DNA of 39,968 nucleotides from Acidobacteriota bacterium (GTDB lineage Bacteria; Acidobacteriota; Thermoanaerobaculia; UBA5066). Below are positions 1 to 8,494 of this stretch, piece by piece. How positions within the stretch are numbered: position 1 is the first letter of the stretch; the number at the start of each line of letters is the position of its first letter. The notes under the pieces are model-generated. The model did not search any database. It was not told the origin of the DNA and was given only the letters and a program-made list of their open reading frames with translations. The stretch is from contig RHKY01000047.1 of the NCBI GenBank assembly GCA_008363385.1, positions 1-39,968 of the forward strand, written 5' to 3'. A program made the translations under genes and the position numbers.

Positions 1-471
1 TACGCCCCGGCCCACGCCCCGGCCGCCCCCGTGGCGGCCCCGGCCGGCGCCTCCGGCTGGCCCGACCCTCCCGACATGAACTGGGCGCTCGTCCTCGTCC
101 TGTCGCTCGTCACGTGCGGGATCTTCGGGATCTTCTGGATGTTCAAGCAGGCCCTCTACGCCAAGCAGCTCGACCCGAAGAGCCAGGGCGTCACGTTCTA
201 CACCGGCTGGGTGGCCTGCGCGGTCGCCGCGTTCGTCCTCCAGTGGGTGGTCGGGGGCTTCTTCCTCCCGCGGCTGGTGAACCTCGCGGGGCTGGCCCTC
301 CTCGTCCTCGGCGCCTTCAACATGCGCGACAGCTTCCAGCGGCACTTCACGACGAACGAGCCGGTGGGGCTCTCGCTCCACCCGGTGATGACGTTCTTCT
401 TCTCCGGCCTCTACTTCCAGTACCACCTGAGCCGCATCGCCAACTGGCGAAGGACCGGCGTCCTGGCGTGA
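1..471 (+). CDS. DUF4234-like multi-pass membrane protein, 5' partial
   Basis: The reading frame is open to the left window edge, so the true start probably lies outside. A GTG at 31 is the first start codon inside the window. The visible N-terminus is an Ala/Pro-rich linker, followed by about four hydrophobic segments from the GIFGIFWMFKQ region to the GLYFQYHLSRI region. This layout and the Gly/Phe/Trp-rich first helix resemble DUF4234 membrane proteins, which often carry an N-terminal linker or zinc ribbon; that part cannot be seen here. No biochemical function is known for the family. The stop codon overlaps the GTG start of the DUF4097 gene, so the two are probably cotranslated. Confidence 0.6.
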   Translation, partial: YAPAHAPAAPVAAPAGASGWPDPPDMNWALVLVLSLVTCGIFGIFWMFKQALYAKQLDPKSQGVTFYTGWVACAVAAFVLQWVVGGFFLPRLVNLAGLALLVLGAFNMRDSFQRHFTTNEPVGLSLHPVMTFFFSGLYFQYHLSRIANWRRTGVLA

Positions 472-1541
472 GGAGCCCCTCCTCCCGGGCGGCCGTCGGG
501 GCCCTCGTCCTCCTCGGGCTGGCGCTCCCGTCCGCTCCCGCCCGGGCCGCGACGCGGACGCGCGACGTCCGGAAGGAGGCCGCCGCCCCGCCGGCCACGC
601 GGCTGACGCTGACGAACCTCGCGGGCCGTGTGCGGGTCGAGCCCCACCGCGGCCCGGGCATCCTCGTCGAGGCGCGGCTGACGGCCCGGGCCGGCTCGGA
701 GGAGGAGGCCGGCCGCCTCCTGTCGCTCCTGGACGTGTCGGTGGAGCGGGCCGACGGGACGGTCGAGGTGACGGCCCGCTACCCCGTCGAGACGCACACG
801 GTCTACCGTTACACCGAGGGGATGGCCGGGGCGCGCCTCGTCAGCCGGTGGACGGGCGTCGAGTGGGACCACCCCTACCAGGGCCGCCGCGTCACGGTGA
901 CGACGCGCCGGGACGGGACCGAGCTGTTCGCCGACTTCGTCCTCCGCGTCCCGGCGGGGGTCGCGGTGGAGGTGAGGAACGCCTTCGGGCACGTCGTCGT
1001 GAGGGACCTCGCCGGGGAGCTCTCCGTCGAGGCCCGCGTCGCCGACGTGGAGGTCCGCGGCGGGAAGGGCGGAGCCCGCGTCCGGACCGAGCTGGGGGAC
1101 GTCGTGGCCACGGGGCGAAAGGGCGCCGTCCGGGTGGCGACGCGGATGGGCGACGTCCGGCTCGAGGCCCTCGCGGGAGAGGTCTCGGTCGAGACCCTCT
1201 CGGGCGAGGTGAACGCCCGGGGCCTCTCGGCCGACGGCGCCCTGGACGTTTCGACCGGCAGCGGCGACGTCGAGCTCGTGGCGGACGTCTCCCGGGCAAC
1301 CCGGGTGAGGATCGAGACGGGGAGCGGCGACGTCGAGGCGACCCTCGAGAGGCTCCCGGCGGTCCGGATCTCGGCGGTCTCGCGGGGCGGCGAGGCGAAG
1401 GTCTCGCTCCCGGGCCTCTCCACGAAGGGCGAGGAGTCCGACTCCGTCGAGGCCGAGTTCCTTGAGCCCGAGCCGGGCCGGGAGCGGGTGCCGGTCGAGG
1501 TCCGGAGCCGCAGCGGGAACGTCCGGGTCCGGGGCCGGTGA
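468..1541 (+). CDS. exported DUF4097 putative adhesin (beta-helix repeats)
   Basis: The protein has 357 residues with the GTG start at 468, chosen because it overlaps the upstream stop (GTGA) and gives a clear signal peptide (ALVLLGLALPSAPARA). From about residue 170 it consists of short repeated strands of the type GDVxxx, GEVxxx and SGDVEL, typical of DUF4097, a right-handed beta-helix putative adhesin. The mature protein should be periplasmic or surface-exposed. Known relatives lie in operons with membrane proteins or anti-sigma systems, but the ligand is unknown. It overlaps the downstream metalloprotease by another GTGA, so the three genes look translationally coupled. The family call is firm; the adhesin role is only the family's name. 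Confidence 0.8.
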   Translation: MRSPSSRAAVGALVLLGLALPSAPARAATRTRDVRKEAAAPPATRLTLTNLAGRVRVEPHRGPGILVEARLTARAGSEEEAGRLLSLLDVSVERADGTVEVTARYPVETHTVYRYTEGMAGARLVSRWTGVEWDHPYQGRRVTVTTRRDGTELFADFVLRVPAGVAVEVRNAFGHVVVRDLAGELSVEARVADVEVRGGKGGARVRTELGDVVATGRKGAVRVATRMGDVRLEALAGEVSVETLSGEVNARGLSADGALDVSTGSGDVELVADVSRATRVRIETGSGDVEATLERLPAVRISAVSRGGEAKVSLPGLSTKGEESDSVEAEFLEPEPGRERVPVEVRSRSGNVRVRGR

Positions 1542-2530
1542 CCGGCCGGCGCCGGGCCGGGAGCGCGCGCGGGTCGCGCCGGCTTCCGGGCGCCGGGCTC
1601 CTGGGCGCGGCCCTCCTCCTCGCGGCCGGCAGCGGGATCGCGGCCCCGCCCGAGGTCGTCGTCGTGGCCCCGCCCTCCCTGGCCGGCGTCGCGCAGGAGG
1701 TGCGGGACCTGGACCCGGCCGGGTTCCTGCCGGCGATGGACCTCCTCGGCCTGACGGACGGCGGCGCCGCGATCCGCGTCGTCGTCGCCGAGGAGGCGTC
1801 GACGGCAGCCCGGGGCGTCCCCGGGTGGGTGAGCGGGTTCGCCCTCCCCTCGGAGGCGACCGTCGTCCTCTTCCCGTCGCGGACGATCCGATACCCCGAC
1901 GACGGCCTCGCCGAGCTCCTCCGGCACGAGGTGGCGCACGTCCTCCTCCACCGGAAGAGCGGCGGCCGCCCCGTCCCGCGGTGGTTCTCGGAGGGGTTCG
2001 CCGTCGTCGCCTCCCGGGAGGTCACGCTGGAGGACCGCACGCGCGTGGCGGCCGTCTCCCTCCTCGGCTCGACCGTCTCCGTCGCCGGGCTGGACCGGCT
2101 CTTCCGGGGAGAGGAGGCCGAGGTCCACCGCGCCTACGCGCTCTCGACGGCCTTCTTCCGGCACCTCCTCGAGGAGCACGGCGGGGCGTTCCCGGCCCGC
2201 GTCCTCGACCGCGTCCGCGAAGGGGTCCCCTTCGAGTCCGCCCTCGAGCGGGCTCTCGGGGCACCGCTCCCCTTCGTCGAGCACGCCTTCTGGAACCGCC
2301 AGCGCTCCTGGGACCGGTGGCTCGTCCTCCTGACGAGCACCGCCGTGCTCTGGACCGGCGTCACCCTCCTCGGCGTGGTCGCCGCCGCGCGACGGCGGCG
2401 CCGCGACGCCAGGACCCTGGCCTCGTGGGCCGAGGCGGAGAGGCGGGCCGAGGAAGACCGGGCGACGGCCGGCGACCTCGGCGGAGACGACGGCGAGGAG
2501 AGGGGACCGGACTACCCGCCGCGCGGATAG
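1538..2530 (+). CDS. membrane-anchored gluzincin metalloprotease (peptidase MA-like)
   Basis: The 330-residue protein has an N-terminal hydrophobic signal (about residues 18-36). A zinc-protease motif HEVAH is at residues 130-134, followed by WFSEG at 149-153, where Glu152 is the likely third zinc ligand. This HExxH plus downstream W-x-x-E-G arrangement is the pattern of peptidase MA/M48-like gluzincins. A single transmembrane helix near residues 267-287, followed by a run of arginines, would place the protease domain outside and the charged tail in the cytoplasm. The start is GTG at 1538, overlapping the DUF4097 stop. Its last 19 bases overlap the 3' end of the opposing gene. Substrate unknown. 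Confidence 0.8.
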   Translation: MTGRRRAGSARGSRRLPGAGLLGAALLLAAGSGIAAPPEVVVVAPPSLAGVAQEVRDLDPAGFLPAMDLLGLTDGGAAIRVVVAEEASTAARGVPGWVSGFALPSEATVVLFPSRTIRYPDDGLAELLRHEVAHVLLHRKSGGRPVPRWFSEGFAVVASREVTLEDRTRVAAVSLLGSTVSVAGLDRLFRGEEAEVHRAYALSTAFFRHLLEEHGGAFPARVLDRVREGVPFESALERALGAPLPFVEHAFWNRQRSWDRWLVLLTSTAVLWTGVTLLGVVAAARRRRRDARTLASWAEAERRAEEDRATAGDLGGDDGEERGPDYPPRG

Positions 2531-3180
2531 CGCCCCTGGGTCCCGGGGACGTAGCCCGAGCCCGGCGGGGGCGCGGGCCGGGACCCTCCCATGCCCGGTA
2601 CCATCGGGGGCTGCCCGGGGGCCGACTGCGTCCCGCTCCCCGGAGGGTAGGCGACGTTCTCCCCCTCGCGCCACTGGACCCCGGGGGGCGGGTAGGGCAT
2701 CGAGTAGCCCGGCGCCTGCGAGGAGTCCCACTCGGGCCGGTACGGCCGGTCGGGGTTGAGGGCGGAGCGTCCCGCCTCTCCCTCGCCGGGACGCCGGCCT
2801 CGCCGGGACACCGCGGGGCCGTCTTGGCCAGCCCAGCCGGAGTCGCCGCCGTCCTCCCGGAGGGTGACGCCGCCGGTCGCGCCGCCGCCGGCAGGCCGGG
2901 GGCGCACGCGCTGCGTCGGGGCGCAGTCCGGGGTGTCGCAGCCGTCCTCGTCGCCGTCCGCCTCCTCGGCCTCGGCCGCTCCGGCGGGAACCTCCGCGTC
3001 GGCGCGGCGGGCCCGGGCGTCGGTGGCGAAGACCGTGTCCCCCCTCGCCGCCAACGGCTCGTCCGCGAGGGACGGGCCGGAGGGCTCGGCCTCGTCCCGC
3101 GGCGTCGCCAGGGTCATGGCGAGGAGGGAGAGGCCGACGAGGGCCACGAGGAAGAGGGCGAGCTTGAAGGTCCTGGCCAT
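2512..3180 (-). CDS. signal-anchored proline/glycine-rich protein of unknown function
   Basis: The 222-residue product starts with MARTFKLALFLVALVGLSLL, a signal anchor or signal peptide. The rest has low complexity and looks disordered: an acidic stretch near residues 70-80 with a CDTPDC pair of cysteines, then a long Pro/Gly/Tyr-rich tail. I recognise no domain. It is likely an exported or membrane-tethered linker-like protein. A TAGACT hexamer on the same strand, 42 bases upstream of the ATG, is a plausible -10 box. The 3' end overlaps the convergent metalloprotease gene by 19 bases. The clean signal sequence supports a real gene, but low complexity means moderate confidence. Confidence 0.6.
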   Translation of the reverse strand: MARTFKLALFLVALVGLSLLAMTLATPRDEAEPSGPSLADEPLAARGDTVFATDARARRADAEVPAGAAEAEEADGDEDGCDTPDCAPTQRVRPRPAGGGATGGVTLREDGGDSGWAGQDGPAVSRRGRRPGEGEAGRSALNPDRPYRPEWDSSQAPGYSMPYPPPGVQWREGENVAYPPGSGTQSAPGQPPMVPGMGGSRPAPPPGSGYVPGTQGRYPRGG

Positions 3181-3259
3181 CGCGGTACCCGCGCCCTGGA
3201 GGGGCGCCGGGCCTCCTCTTCCAGTCTACGCGCGTTCCCCGGAGAGGGGATGGGCCTTC

Positions 3260-3724
3260 TCAGACGAGGAGGACCGTGAGCCCGGCCTCCTTCAAGGTGC
3301 GGACGTAGACCTTCTGGAGCCGGACCAGGACGGGGACGGTGTCGAGCAGCGCGTCGCGCCGGTTCCGGTCGTCGAGCCCGGCCAGCGTGATCTCCTCCCT
3401 CGCCAGCGCGAGAGGGATGGGTTGCTTGCCCTGGGCGCAGCGGGCAGCCACGACGGAGCCCAGCGTGGCCGTCACCGGGGGCGGGCTCCCCTTCTTCCGC
3501 CCCCAGCTCCAGGCCAGGTGGTGCCCCTTCCTCCGCCGGGCCGCGTCGGCCGGCCTCACGACGAGCTCGAGAGAGAGGTCCGGGAAGACGACCCGGGCCG
3601 CCATCTCGAGGGCGGCCAGGCGCGGCCCCGCCTCGGGGTGCCTGGAGACCATGTCGAGGAGGAGCTCCGAGCCCTTCCGGAACTCCTCCCCGCTCCAGGG
3701 CGGACGCCCGTCCCCGCCGCTCAC
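3260..3724 (-). CDS. small protein, possibly SCP2-like sterol/lipid-carrier fold
   Basis: The 154-residue cytoplasmic protein has no signal or membrane segment. From residue 45 on, the order of hydrophobic strands, the segment AARCAQGKQPIPLALA near residues 92-107 and the final helix resemble SCP2-type lipid-binding domains, in which a small residue run precedes a Gly and a Pro-Leu-Ala helix. I rate this as suggestive only. The start is a GTG. A CAGACT hexamer lies 9 bases before it and no clear Shine-Dalgarno is visible, so a nearly leaderless transcript is possible. No operon partner is obvious, since it sits between two genes for exported proteins on the same strand. Confidence 0.5.
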   Translation of the reverse strand: MSGGDGRPPWSGEEFRKGSELLLDMVSRHPEAGPRLAALEMAARVVFPDLSLELVVRPADAARRRKGHHLAWSWGRKKGSPPPVTATLGSVVAARCAQGKQPIPLALAREEITLAGLDDRNRRDALLDTVPVLVRLQKVYVRTLKEAGLTVLLV

Positions 3725-3766
3725 AACGCGCCGAGTCTGGCACGGGCGGCGGGAAGGGCGGAACCG

Positions 3767-4807
3767 CTACTTCAGCTTGTCGAGCTCGGCGCGGATCCGC
3801 TTCTTCTGCGCGTCGTCCTGGACCATGGAGAGCGCCTTCTCGTAGCTGGCCTTCGCCGCCTTCTTGTCGCCCGAGATCGCCTGCGCCTCGCCGAGGGAGT
3901 CGTGGACGTTCCAGGAGTCCGGGTGGTCCTTGACGTTCTTCTGGAAGACCTGGATCGCCTCGGCGGTCTTCTCGTCGGCCAGGAGCTGGTAGCCGTACTG
4001 GTTGACCTCGGCCTCCGTGGCCTTCGCCATCGCCTTCTCGCGCAGCTCCGCGGCGCCCCTGGCGTCCCCCTTCTTCTCGAGGAGGGCGGCCTTCGTCCGC
4101 AGGTTCGTGAAGTTGGCCTGGATCCTCACCGACCGGTCGGCCCACTCCATCGCCTCGTCGAGGTTCGTGTCGTTCTTCAGGCACCAGGCCGCGGCCTGGT
4201 TCCAGCCCTGCCAGAAGAACTGCGGCACGCCCCGGAGCTGCTCGCGGAGGCTCGCCACGACGACCGTCTTCGTGTCGAGCTCCAGCGGGAAGGCGACGCG
4301 CCGCTTCTCCCATCGGAGGGCCACCGTCACCGTCGAGTCCGTCGGGTCGTCGAGGGTGAACTGGAGCCGCTCGACGAACGGGGCCTCTTCCGGCTTCACG
4401 GCGAAGCGGACGGCGTCCTCCTTAGGGTCGTAGCCGTAGCTCCCCCAGGCCTTCGCCTGGTTGGAGAGGATCACGGTCCACTCGTCCGGGCCAGGGATCA
4501 CGTGGAGGCCGTACGCCCCGGCGGGGAGCGTCTTCCCCCCGGCCTTCGCGGGGGACGAGAAGGAGACGACGGTGTTCTCGTTGGCCCCCGCTCGCCAGAC
4601 CTCTCCGTACGGGACCAGCTTTCCCCAGACCTCTCGCCCCTTCACGGCCGGGCGGGCGTAGTGGACGGAGACCTCCGTCAGCCCCACGGTCTGGGTGACC
4701 GAGGCCGACGGCGAGGCGTCGGGGAGGTTCAGGGGGGCGACCTGCGCCGCCGCGACAGCGGGAAGGAGAAGCGCGAGGGACACCAGGACGGGACGGATGT
4801 GCCGCAT
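3767..4807 (-). CDS. exported DUF2911 protein with C-terminal TPR repeats
   Basis: A 346-residue protein with a standard signal peptide (residues 1-21, ending AAAQ). Residues about 30-170 match DUF2911: SVHYARPAVKGREVWGKL, VWRAGANENTV and LPAGAYGLHVIPG are the recognisable family blocks. Residues about 195-340 form tetratricopeptide-like helical pairs (AEAIQVFQKNVKDHPDSWN and AKASYEKALSMVQDD). Fusions of this kind are common in Bacteroidota and Acidobacteriota; the role is unknown, probably periplasmic protein interaction. A Shine-Dalgarno (GGAGGAG) precedes the ATG. Its promoter should lie in the 173-base divergent region shared with the aldo/keto reductase gene, which carries phased ATTCGAACG repeats. 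Confidence 0.88.
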   Translation of the reverse strand: MRHIRPVLVSLALLLPAVAAAQVAPLNLPDASPSASVTQTVGLTEVSVHYARPAVKGREVWGKLVPYGEVWRAGANENTVVSFSSPAKAGGKTLPAGAYGLHVIPGPDEWTVILSNQAKAWGSYGYDPKEDAVRFAVKPEEAPFVERLQFTLDDPTDSTVTVALRWEKRRVAFPLELDTKTVVVASLREQLRGVPQFFWQGWNQAAAWCLKNDTNLDEAMEWADRSVRIQANFTNLRTKAALLEKKGDARGAAELREKAMAKATEAEVNQYGYQLLADEKTAEAIQVFQKNVKDHPDSWNVHDSLGEAQAISGDKKAAKASYEKALSMVQDDAQKKRIRAELDKLK

Positions 4808-4850
4808 GGATCCTCCTCGGGAACCGCTCGCGGGCCCTCGGGCCAGCGCG

Positions 4851-4876
4851 ATTCGAACGGATTCGAACGAATTCGC
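4851..4876. promoter_or_regulatory. three 10-bp phased ATTCG repeats in a divergent promoter
   Basis: ATTCGAACGG (4851), ATTCGAACGA (4861) and ATTCGCCGCT (4871) follow each other with exactly 10-base spacing, one helical turn. They contain two TTCGAA palindromes and a CGAATTCG palindrome at the second junction. The stretch is AT-rich against its surroundings and lies between the divergent DUF2911 and aldo/keto reductase genes. A regulator-binding array is a reasonable inference. A CAGAAT hexamer at 4932-4937, 43 bases before the reductase ATG, may be its -10 box. Confidence 0.4.
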
Positions 4877-4980
4877 CGCTCTTTCGTACGGACCCGAGGA
4901 GCCCCGGGTTTCCTGGAGGCAGGATTTCGCCCAGAATCCCCGCCCAAGTCCACCGACTCCCCCGCGCGAAGGAGCCCGCC

Positions 4981-5973
4981 ATGGAATACCGCCGCCTCGG
5001 CCGCTCGGGCCTGAAGGTCTCCCCTCTCTGCCTGGGCACGATGATGTTCGGCCGGTGGGGGAACGCCGACCACGACGACTCGATCCGCGTCATCCACGAG
5101 GCGCTCGACGCCGGGGTCAACTTCGTCGACACGGCGAACATCTACTCGTACGGCGAGTCGGAGGAGATCGTCGGCAAGGCGATCAAGGCGCGGCGGCAGG
5201 AGGTCGTCCTGGCCACCAAGGTCTGGGGCGCCATGGGGCCGGGGCCCAACCAGAAGGGGCTCTCGCGAAAGGCGATCCAGGAGCAGTGCGAGGCGAGCCT
5301 CAGGCGCCTGCAGACGGACGTCATCGACCTCTACCAGGTCCACCGCCCCGACCCGGAGACGCCGTGGGAGGAGACCCTCTCCACGCTGACCGACCTCGTG
5401 AGGCAGGGGAAGGTCCGGTACGTCGGCGCCTCCACGAACCACTGGGAGGTGCAAGGGCAGAAGGTGCTGACGGCCTGGGAGCTCGTCGAGACGCTCTGGC
5501 TCGCCGAGCGGAAGGGGTTCGAGCCCTTCGTCTCGCTCCAGCCCCCCTACAGCCTCCTCCGCCGCGTCGTGGAGTCCTCGCACTTCGAGATGACCCGCCG
5601 GTTCGGGATCGGGAACCTCGTCTGGAGCCCGCTCGAGGGGGGCTGGCTCTCGGGCAAGTACCGGAAGGGGAAGCCCAACCCGTCCGACAGCCCGCGGGCC
5701 GAGAAGTGGATGGGCGACACCGCCGACCCGAAGTTCGAGCGGCGGCTCCAGGCCGTCGAGAAGCTGGTGGCGCTGGCCGAGGCCAAGGGGGTCCCGCTCG
5801 CCGACCTCGCCGTCGCCTGGACGCTCCAGAACCCGGACGTGTCCAGCGTCATCGTCGGGCCGCGGACGATGAAGCAGCTGGAGGGGAGCCTGAACGCGCT
5901 CGAGGTCCGGTTCACGCCGGAGGAGATCGCCGCCGTCGACGCGATCGTGCCGCCCGGCGGCTCGGTCCTGTAG
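4981..5973 (+). CDS. aldo/keto reductase
   Basis: The 330-residue cytoplasmic enzyme would reduce carbonyl groups with NADPH in a TIM barrel. The catalytic tetrad of the family is complete: Asp50 and Tyr55 in NFVDTANIYSYGESEE, Lys80 in LATKVW, and His121 in YQVHRPD. The C-terminal SSVIVGPRTMKQLEGSLNAL block is the NADP-phosphate binding signature. Length and the GLKVSPLCLGTMMFG start match the oxidoreductases related to YajO/Tas. The substrate cannot be read from sequence. It is followed 34 bases later by an ABC transporter pair on the same strand, so cotranscription is likely though no functional link is evident. Confidence 0.93.
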   Translation: MEYRRLGRSGLKVSPLCLGTMMFGRWGNADHDDSIRVIHEALDAGVNFVDTANIYSYGESEEIVGKAIKARRQEVVLATKVWGAMGPGPNQKGLSRKAIQEQCEASLRRLQTDVIDLYQVHRPDPETPWEETLSTLTDLVRQGKVRYVGASTNHWEVQGQKVLTAWELVETLWLAERKGFEPFVSLQPPYSLLRRVVESSHFEMTRRFGIGNLVWSPLEGGWLSGKYRKGKPNPSDSPRAEKWMGDTADPKFERRLQAVEKLVALAEAKGVPLADLAVAWTLQNPDVSSVIVGPRTMKQLEGSLNALEVRFTPEEIAAVDAIVPPGGSVL

Positions 5974-6007
5974 GACCGGCTCGCGCCCGGGACGGAGGGG
6001 ACTCGAG

Positions 6008-6874
6008 ATGCTCGCCCTCGAGAACGTCGGGAAGCGCTACCGGGCCGGCAACTGGGGGGTCCGCGGGTTCACGCTCTCGGTCCCCGACGGCGTCGTCGGC
6101 CTCCTCGGGCCGAACGGGGCCGGCAAGACGACGCTGATGTCGATGATCGCCACCCTCACCCGCCCGACCGAGGGGCGCCTGACGTGGGACGGGAAGGACG
6201 TCGTCGCCGACCCGGAGTCCGTGAGGCGGCGGCTCGGCTTCCTCCCGCAGGACTTCGGGGTCCACGGCAGCCTCACCGCCTTCGAGATGCTCGACTACCT
6301 GGCGCGGCTGAAGGGGGTCAGGAGCCGCGCGAAGGTGGCGGAGACGCTGGAGCGGATCGGCCTCCACGGCGTGGCCGACCGCGCGGTCGGCGGCTTCTCC
6401 GGCGGGATGCGCCAGCGGCTCGGGATCGCGCAGGCCCTCGTCGCCGACCCCGACCTCCTCGTCGTGGACGAGCCGACGGCGGGCCTCGACCCCGAGGAGC
6501 GGGTCCGCTTCCGGAACCTCCTCGGGGAGATCGGGCACGGGAGGCTCGTCCTCCTCTCGACGCACATCGTCTCCGACGTGGAGGCCGTCGCCACCGCGAT
6601 CGCCGTGATGAAGGAGGGGCGCCTCGTCACGTTCGGGACCCCCGAGGAGCTCCTCTTGGCCGCGCGCGGGACGGCCTGGGAGGCCGTCCTCCCCTCGCAG
6701 GAGCTGGAGCGGCTCCGGGCCTCCCTCCTCGTCTCGACCGCCGTCCGCAAGCCCGACGGCGTCCACGTCCGGCTCGTCGCGCGCGAGGCCCCGGTCCCCC
6801 TCGCGCGGCCGGTCGAGCCGACGCTCGAGGAGGCGTACCTCTTCTTCATGCGCCTCTCCCCGGCGGCGTCGTGA
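6008..6874 (+). CDS. ABC-2 type transporter, ATP-binding subunit
   Basis: The 288-residue cytoplasmic ATPase drives transport with the permease encoded next. All nucleotide-binding motifs are visible: Walker A GPNGAGKTT (34-42), Q-loop Gln81, signature FSGGMRQR (130-137), Walker B LLVVDEPTAGLD with Asp154-Glu155, and H-loop His186. The short C-terminal domain after residue 215 is typical of ABC-2 exporters such as the CcmA/NatA/YhaQ group. An excellent Shine-Dalgarno (GGAGGGG) precedes the ATG. The stop overlaps the permease start in a GTGA, indicating coupled translation and equal subunit synthesis. The transported substrate is unknown. Confidence 0.94.
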   Translation: MLALENVGKRYRAGNWGVRGFTLSVPDGVVGLLGPNGAGKTTLMSMIATLTRPTEGRLTWDGKDVVADPESVRRRLGFLPQDFGVHGSLTAFEMLDYLARLKGVRSRAKVAETLERIGLHGVADRAVGGFSGGMRQRLGIAQALVADPDLLVVDEPTAGLDPEERVRFRNLLGEIGHGRLVLLSTHIVSDVEAVATAIAVMKEGRLVTFGTPEELLLAARGTAWEAVLPSQELERLRASLLVSTAVRKPDGVHVRLVAREAPVPLARPVEPTLEEAYLFFMRLSPAAS

Positions 6875-8478
6875 GCGGCGCCCTCGGGAGGACGAGCGCG
6901 GTCCTCCGCGCGGACCTGCGGGTCCGGCTCCGCCGCCCGTCCACCGCGGTCCTCCTCCTCGCGGCCGCGCTCGGCGCCACCCTCCTCGTCCCCGACCCGC
7001 GGAGCGGACGGGCCCTCCTGAAGGTGGACGGGGCGCGGGCGCTGATGACCTCCGAGACGACCTCCTTCGCCACGGCGGCCCTGCTGCCGATCCTCCTCGG
7101 CCTCTTCGGCTTCTACGTCGTCAGCCGCGGCGTCGACCGCGACCGCGAGAGCGGCGTCGGGCCGCTCCTGGCGACGACCCCGGTGAGGAGCTCCGAGTAC
7201 CTCCTCGGGAAGCTCCTCGCGAGCGCGGCGCTCCTCGTCACCGTGGCGGGGGGCTTCCTCCTCGCCTCGATGGCGATGCAGCTCGTCCGCGGGGAGGGGC
7301 CGCTCCTGCCGCTCGTCTTCCTCCGCGACTTCGCCCTCCTCGGGGTCCCCGCGGCGCTCGGCGTGGCCGCGTGGGCGCTCCTCTTCGAGTCGGTCCCGGG
7401 CCTTTCGGGGCGCGGCGGCGACGTGGCGTACTTCTTCGTCTGGGCGGTCTCGATCCCGCTCGCCGTCCAGCTCTCCCCCGGGCCGGGCGGCGGGGCGCGC
7501 CTCGGCCCCGGCACGTTCCTGGACTCCTCGGGGCTCGCGTGGGTCGTCAACGAGACGAGCGCCGCCACCGGCTCCGGCGGCTTCTCCATCGGGGCCTCCC
7601 CCGCAGACCCGGCGAAGGGGACGATCGACTTCCCGGGCCTCGTCCTCTCCGAGGGGGCCCTCCTCCGGCGCTCGGCCTCGCTCGCCCTTCCGGTCCTCCT
7701 CTTCGTCGCCTCCCTCCTCCTCTTCCGTCGCTTCGACCCGTCCCGGGGCGGCGCGCGCACGGGCACGCGGAGGCGCTCGCTCCTCTGGCTCCTCGACGTC
7801 GTCGCGCGCGCCCCGGCGAGGCTCCTGCTCGGGCTCCTCTCGAGGCTCTCGCCCGACCGCGAGGCGAGGGCCCCCTCGTTCGCGGGCCTCGTCCTGGCGG
7901 AGGTCGAGCTGACGTTCCGGATGCGCCCCGCGGCCGTCCTCCTCGTCCTCGCCTCGGCCGTCGTCTCGCTGGTCGCCCCGCTCGAGAGCGTCGGGCGGAC
8001 CCTCCTGCCGGCCCTCTTCGCCGGCCTGGCGGTCGTCCTCTCGGACGTCCCGGTCCGACACGAGCGGGACGGGACCGAGGGGCTCGTCCTGACGGCGCCC
8101 CTGGTGGACGCGCGGTTCGTGGCGCTGAGGCTCGCGACGTCGCTCGCCGTCGCGGGGGCGCTCCTCGTCTTCCCGCTCGCCCGGCTCCTCGCCGGCCGGC
8201 CCCGCTCGGCAGCGGCCCTCCTCGGGGGATGGCTCCTGGCAGCCTCGCTCGCGACGCTCCTGGGCCTGGCCACCGGGACGCCCAAGGCCTTCCCGGCCGT
8301 CTTCCTGGCCCTCTGGTACGTCGCGCTGAACGACGGGGGTCACGCCCCCGCGCTCGACTTCGCCGGCTGGTACGGGACCGCGACGCCCCCGGTCACGGCC
8401 GCGTGGCTGGGGGTCGGCCTCGCGCTGGTCCCCCTCGCCCACTTCCTCCGGACGCTCCGCGCCCGGCGCCGGGGCTGA
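6871..8478 (+). CDS. ABC-2 type transporter, permease subunit
   Basis: The 535-residue integral membrane protein begins at the GTG at 6871 overlapping the ATPase stop. The reading frame is open far upstream, but that part is antisense-like read-through inside the ATPase gene. I count roughly ten to twelve hydrophobic helices in two halves, separated by a soluble loop and an arginine-rich stretch near residues 290-315. The block ESGVGPLLATTPVRSSEYLLGK in the first half and a matching one (ERDGTEGLVLTAPLVDARFV) in the second half suggest internal duplication of an ABC-2 membrane domain, so one polypeptide may supply both transmembrane halves. Substrate unknown. Confidence 0.88.
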   Translation: MSGALGRTSAVLRADLRVRLRRPSTAVLLLAAALGATLLVPDPRSGRALLKVDGARALMTSETTSFATAALLPILLGLFGFYVVSRGVDRDRESGVGPLLATTPVRSSEYLLGKLLASAALLVTVAGGFLLASMAMQLVRGEGPLLPLVFLRDFALLGVPAALGVAAWALLFESVPGLSGRGGDVAYFFVWAVSIPLAVQLSPGPGGGARLGPGTFLDSSGLAWVVNETSAATGSGGFSIGASPADPAKGTIDFPGLVLSEGALLRRSASLALPVLLFVASLLLFRRFDPSRGGARTGTRRRSLLWLLDVVARAPARLLLGLLSRLSPDREARAPSFAGLVLAEVELTFRMRPAAVLLVLASAVVSLVAPLESVGRTLLPALFAGLAVVLSDVPVRHERDGTEGLVLTAPLVDARFVALRLATSLAVAGALLVFPLARLLAGRPRSAAALLGGWLLAASLATLLGLATGTPKAFPAVFLALWYVALNDGGHAPALDFAGWYGTATPPVTAAWLGVGLALVPLAHFLRTLRARRRG

Positions 8479-8494
8479 GAGGAGAGGGGCGGCG

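Noticed and set aside
6184-6870. N-terminal extension of the ABC permease frame
   Set aside because: Shifted frame of the ATPase gene; the GTG overlapping the ATPase stop gives a normal permease N-terminus.
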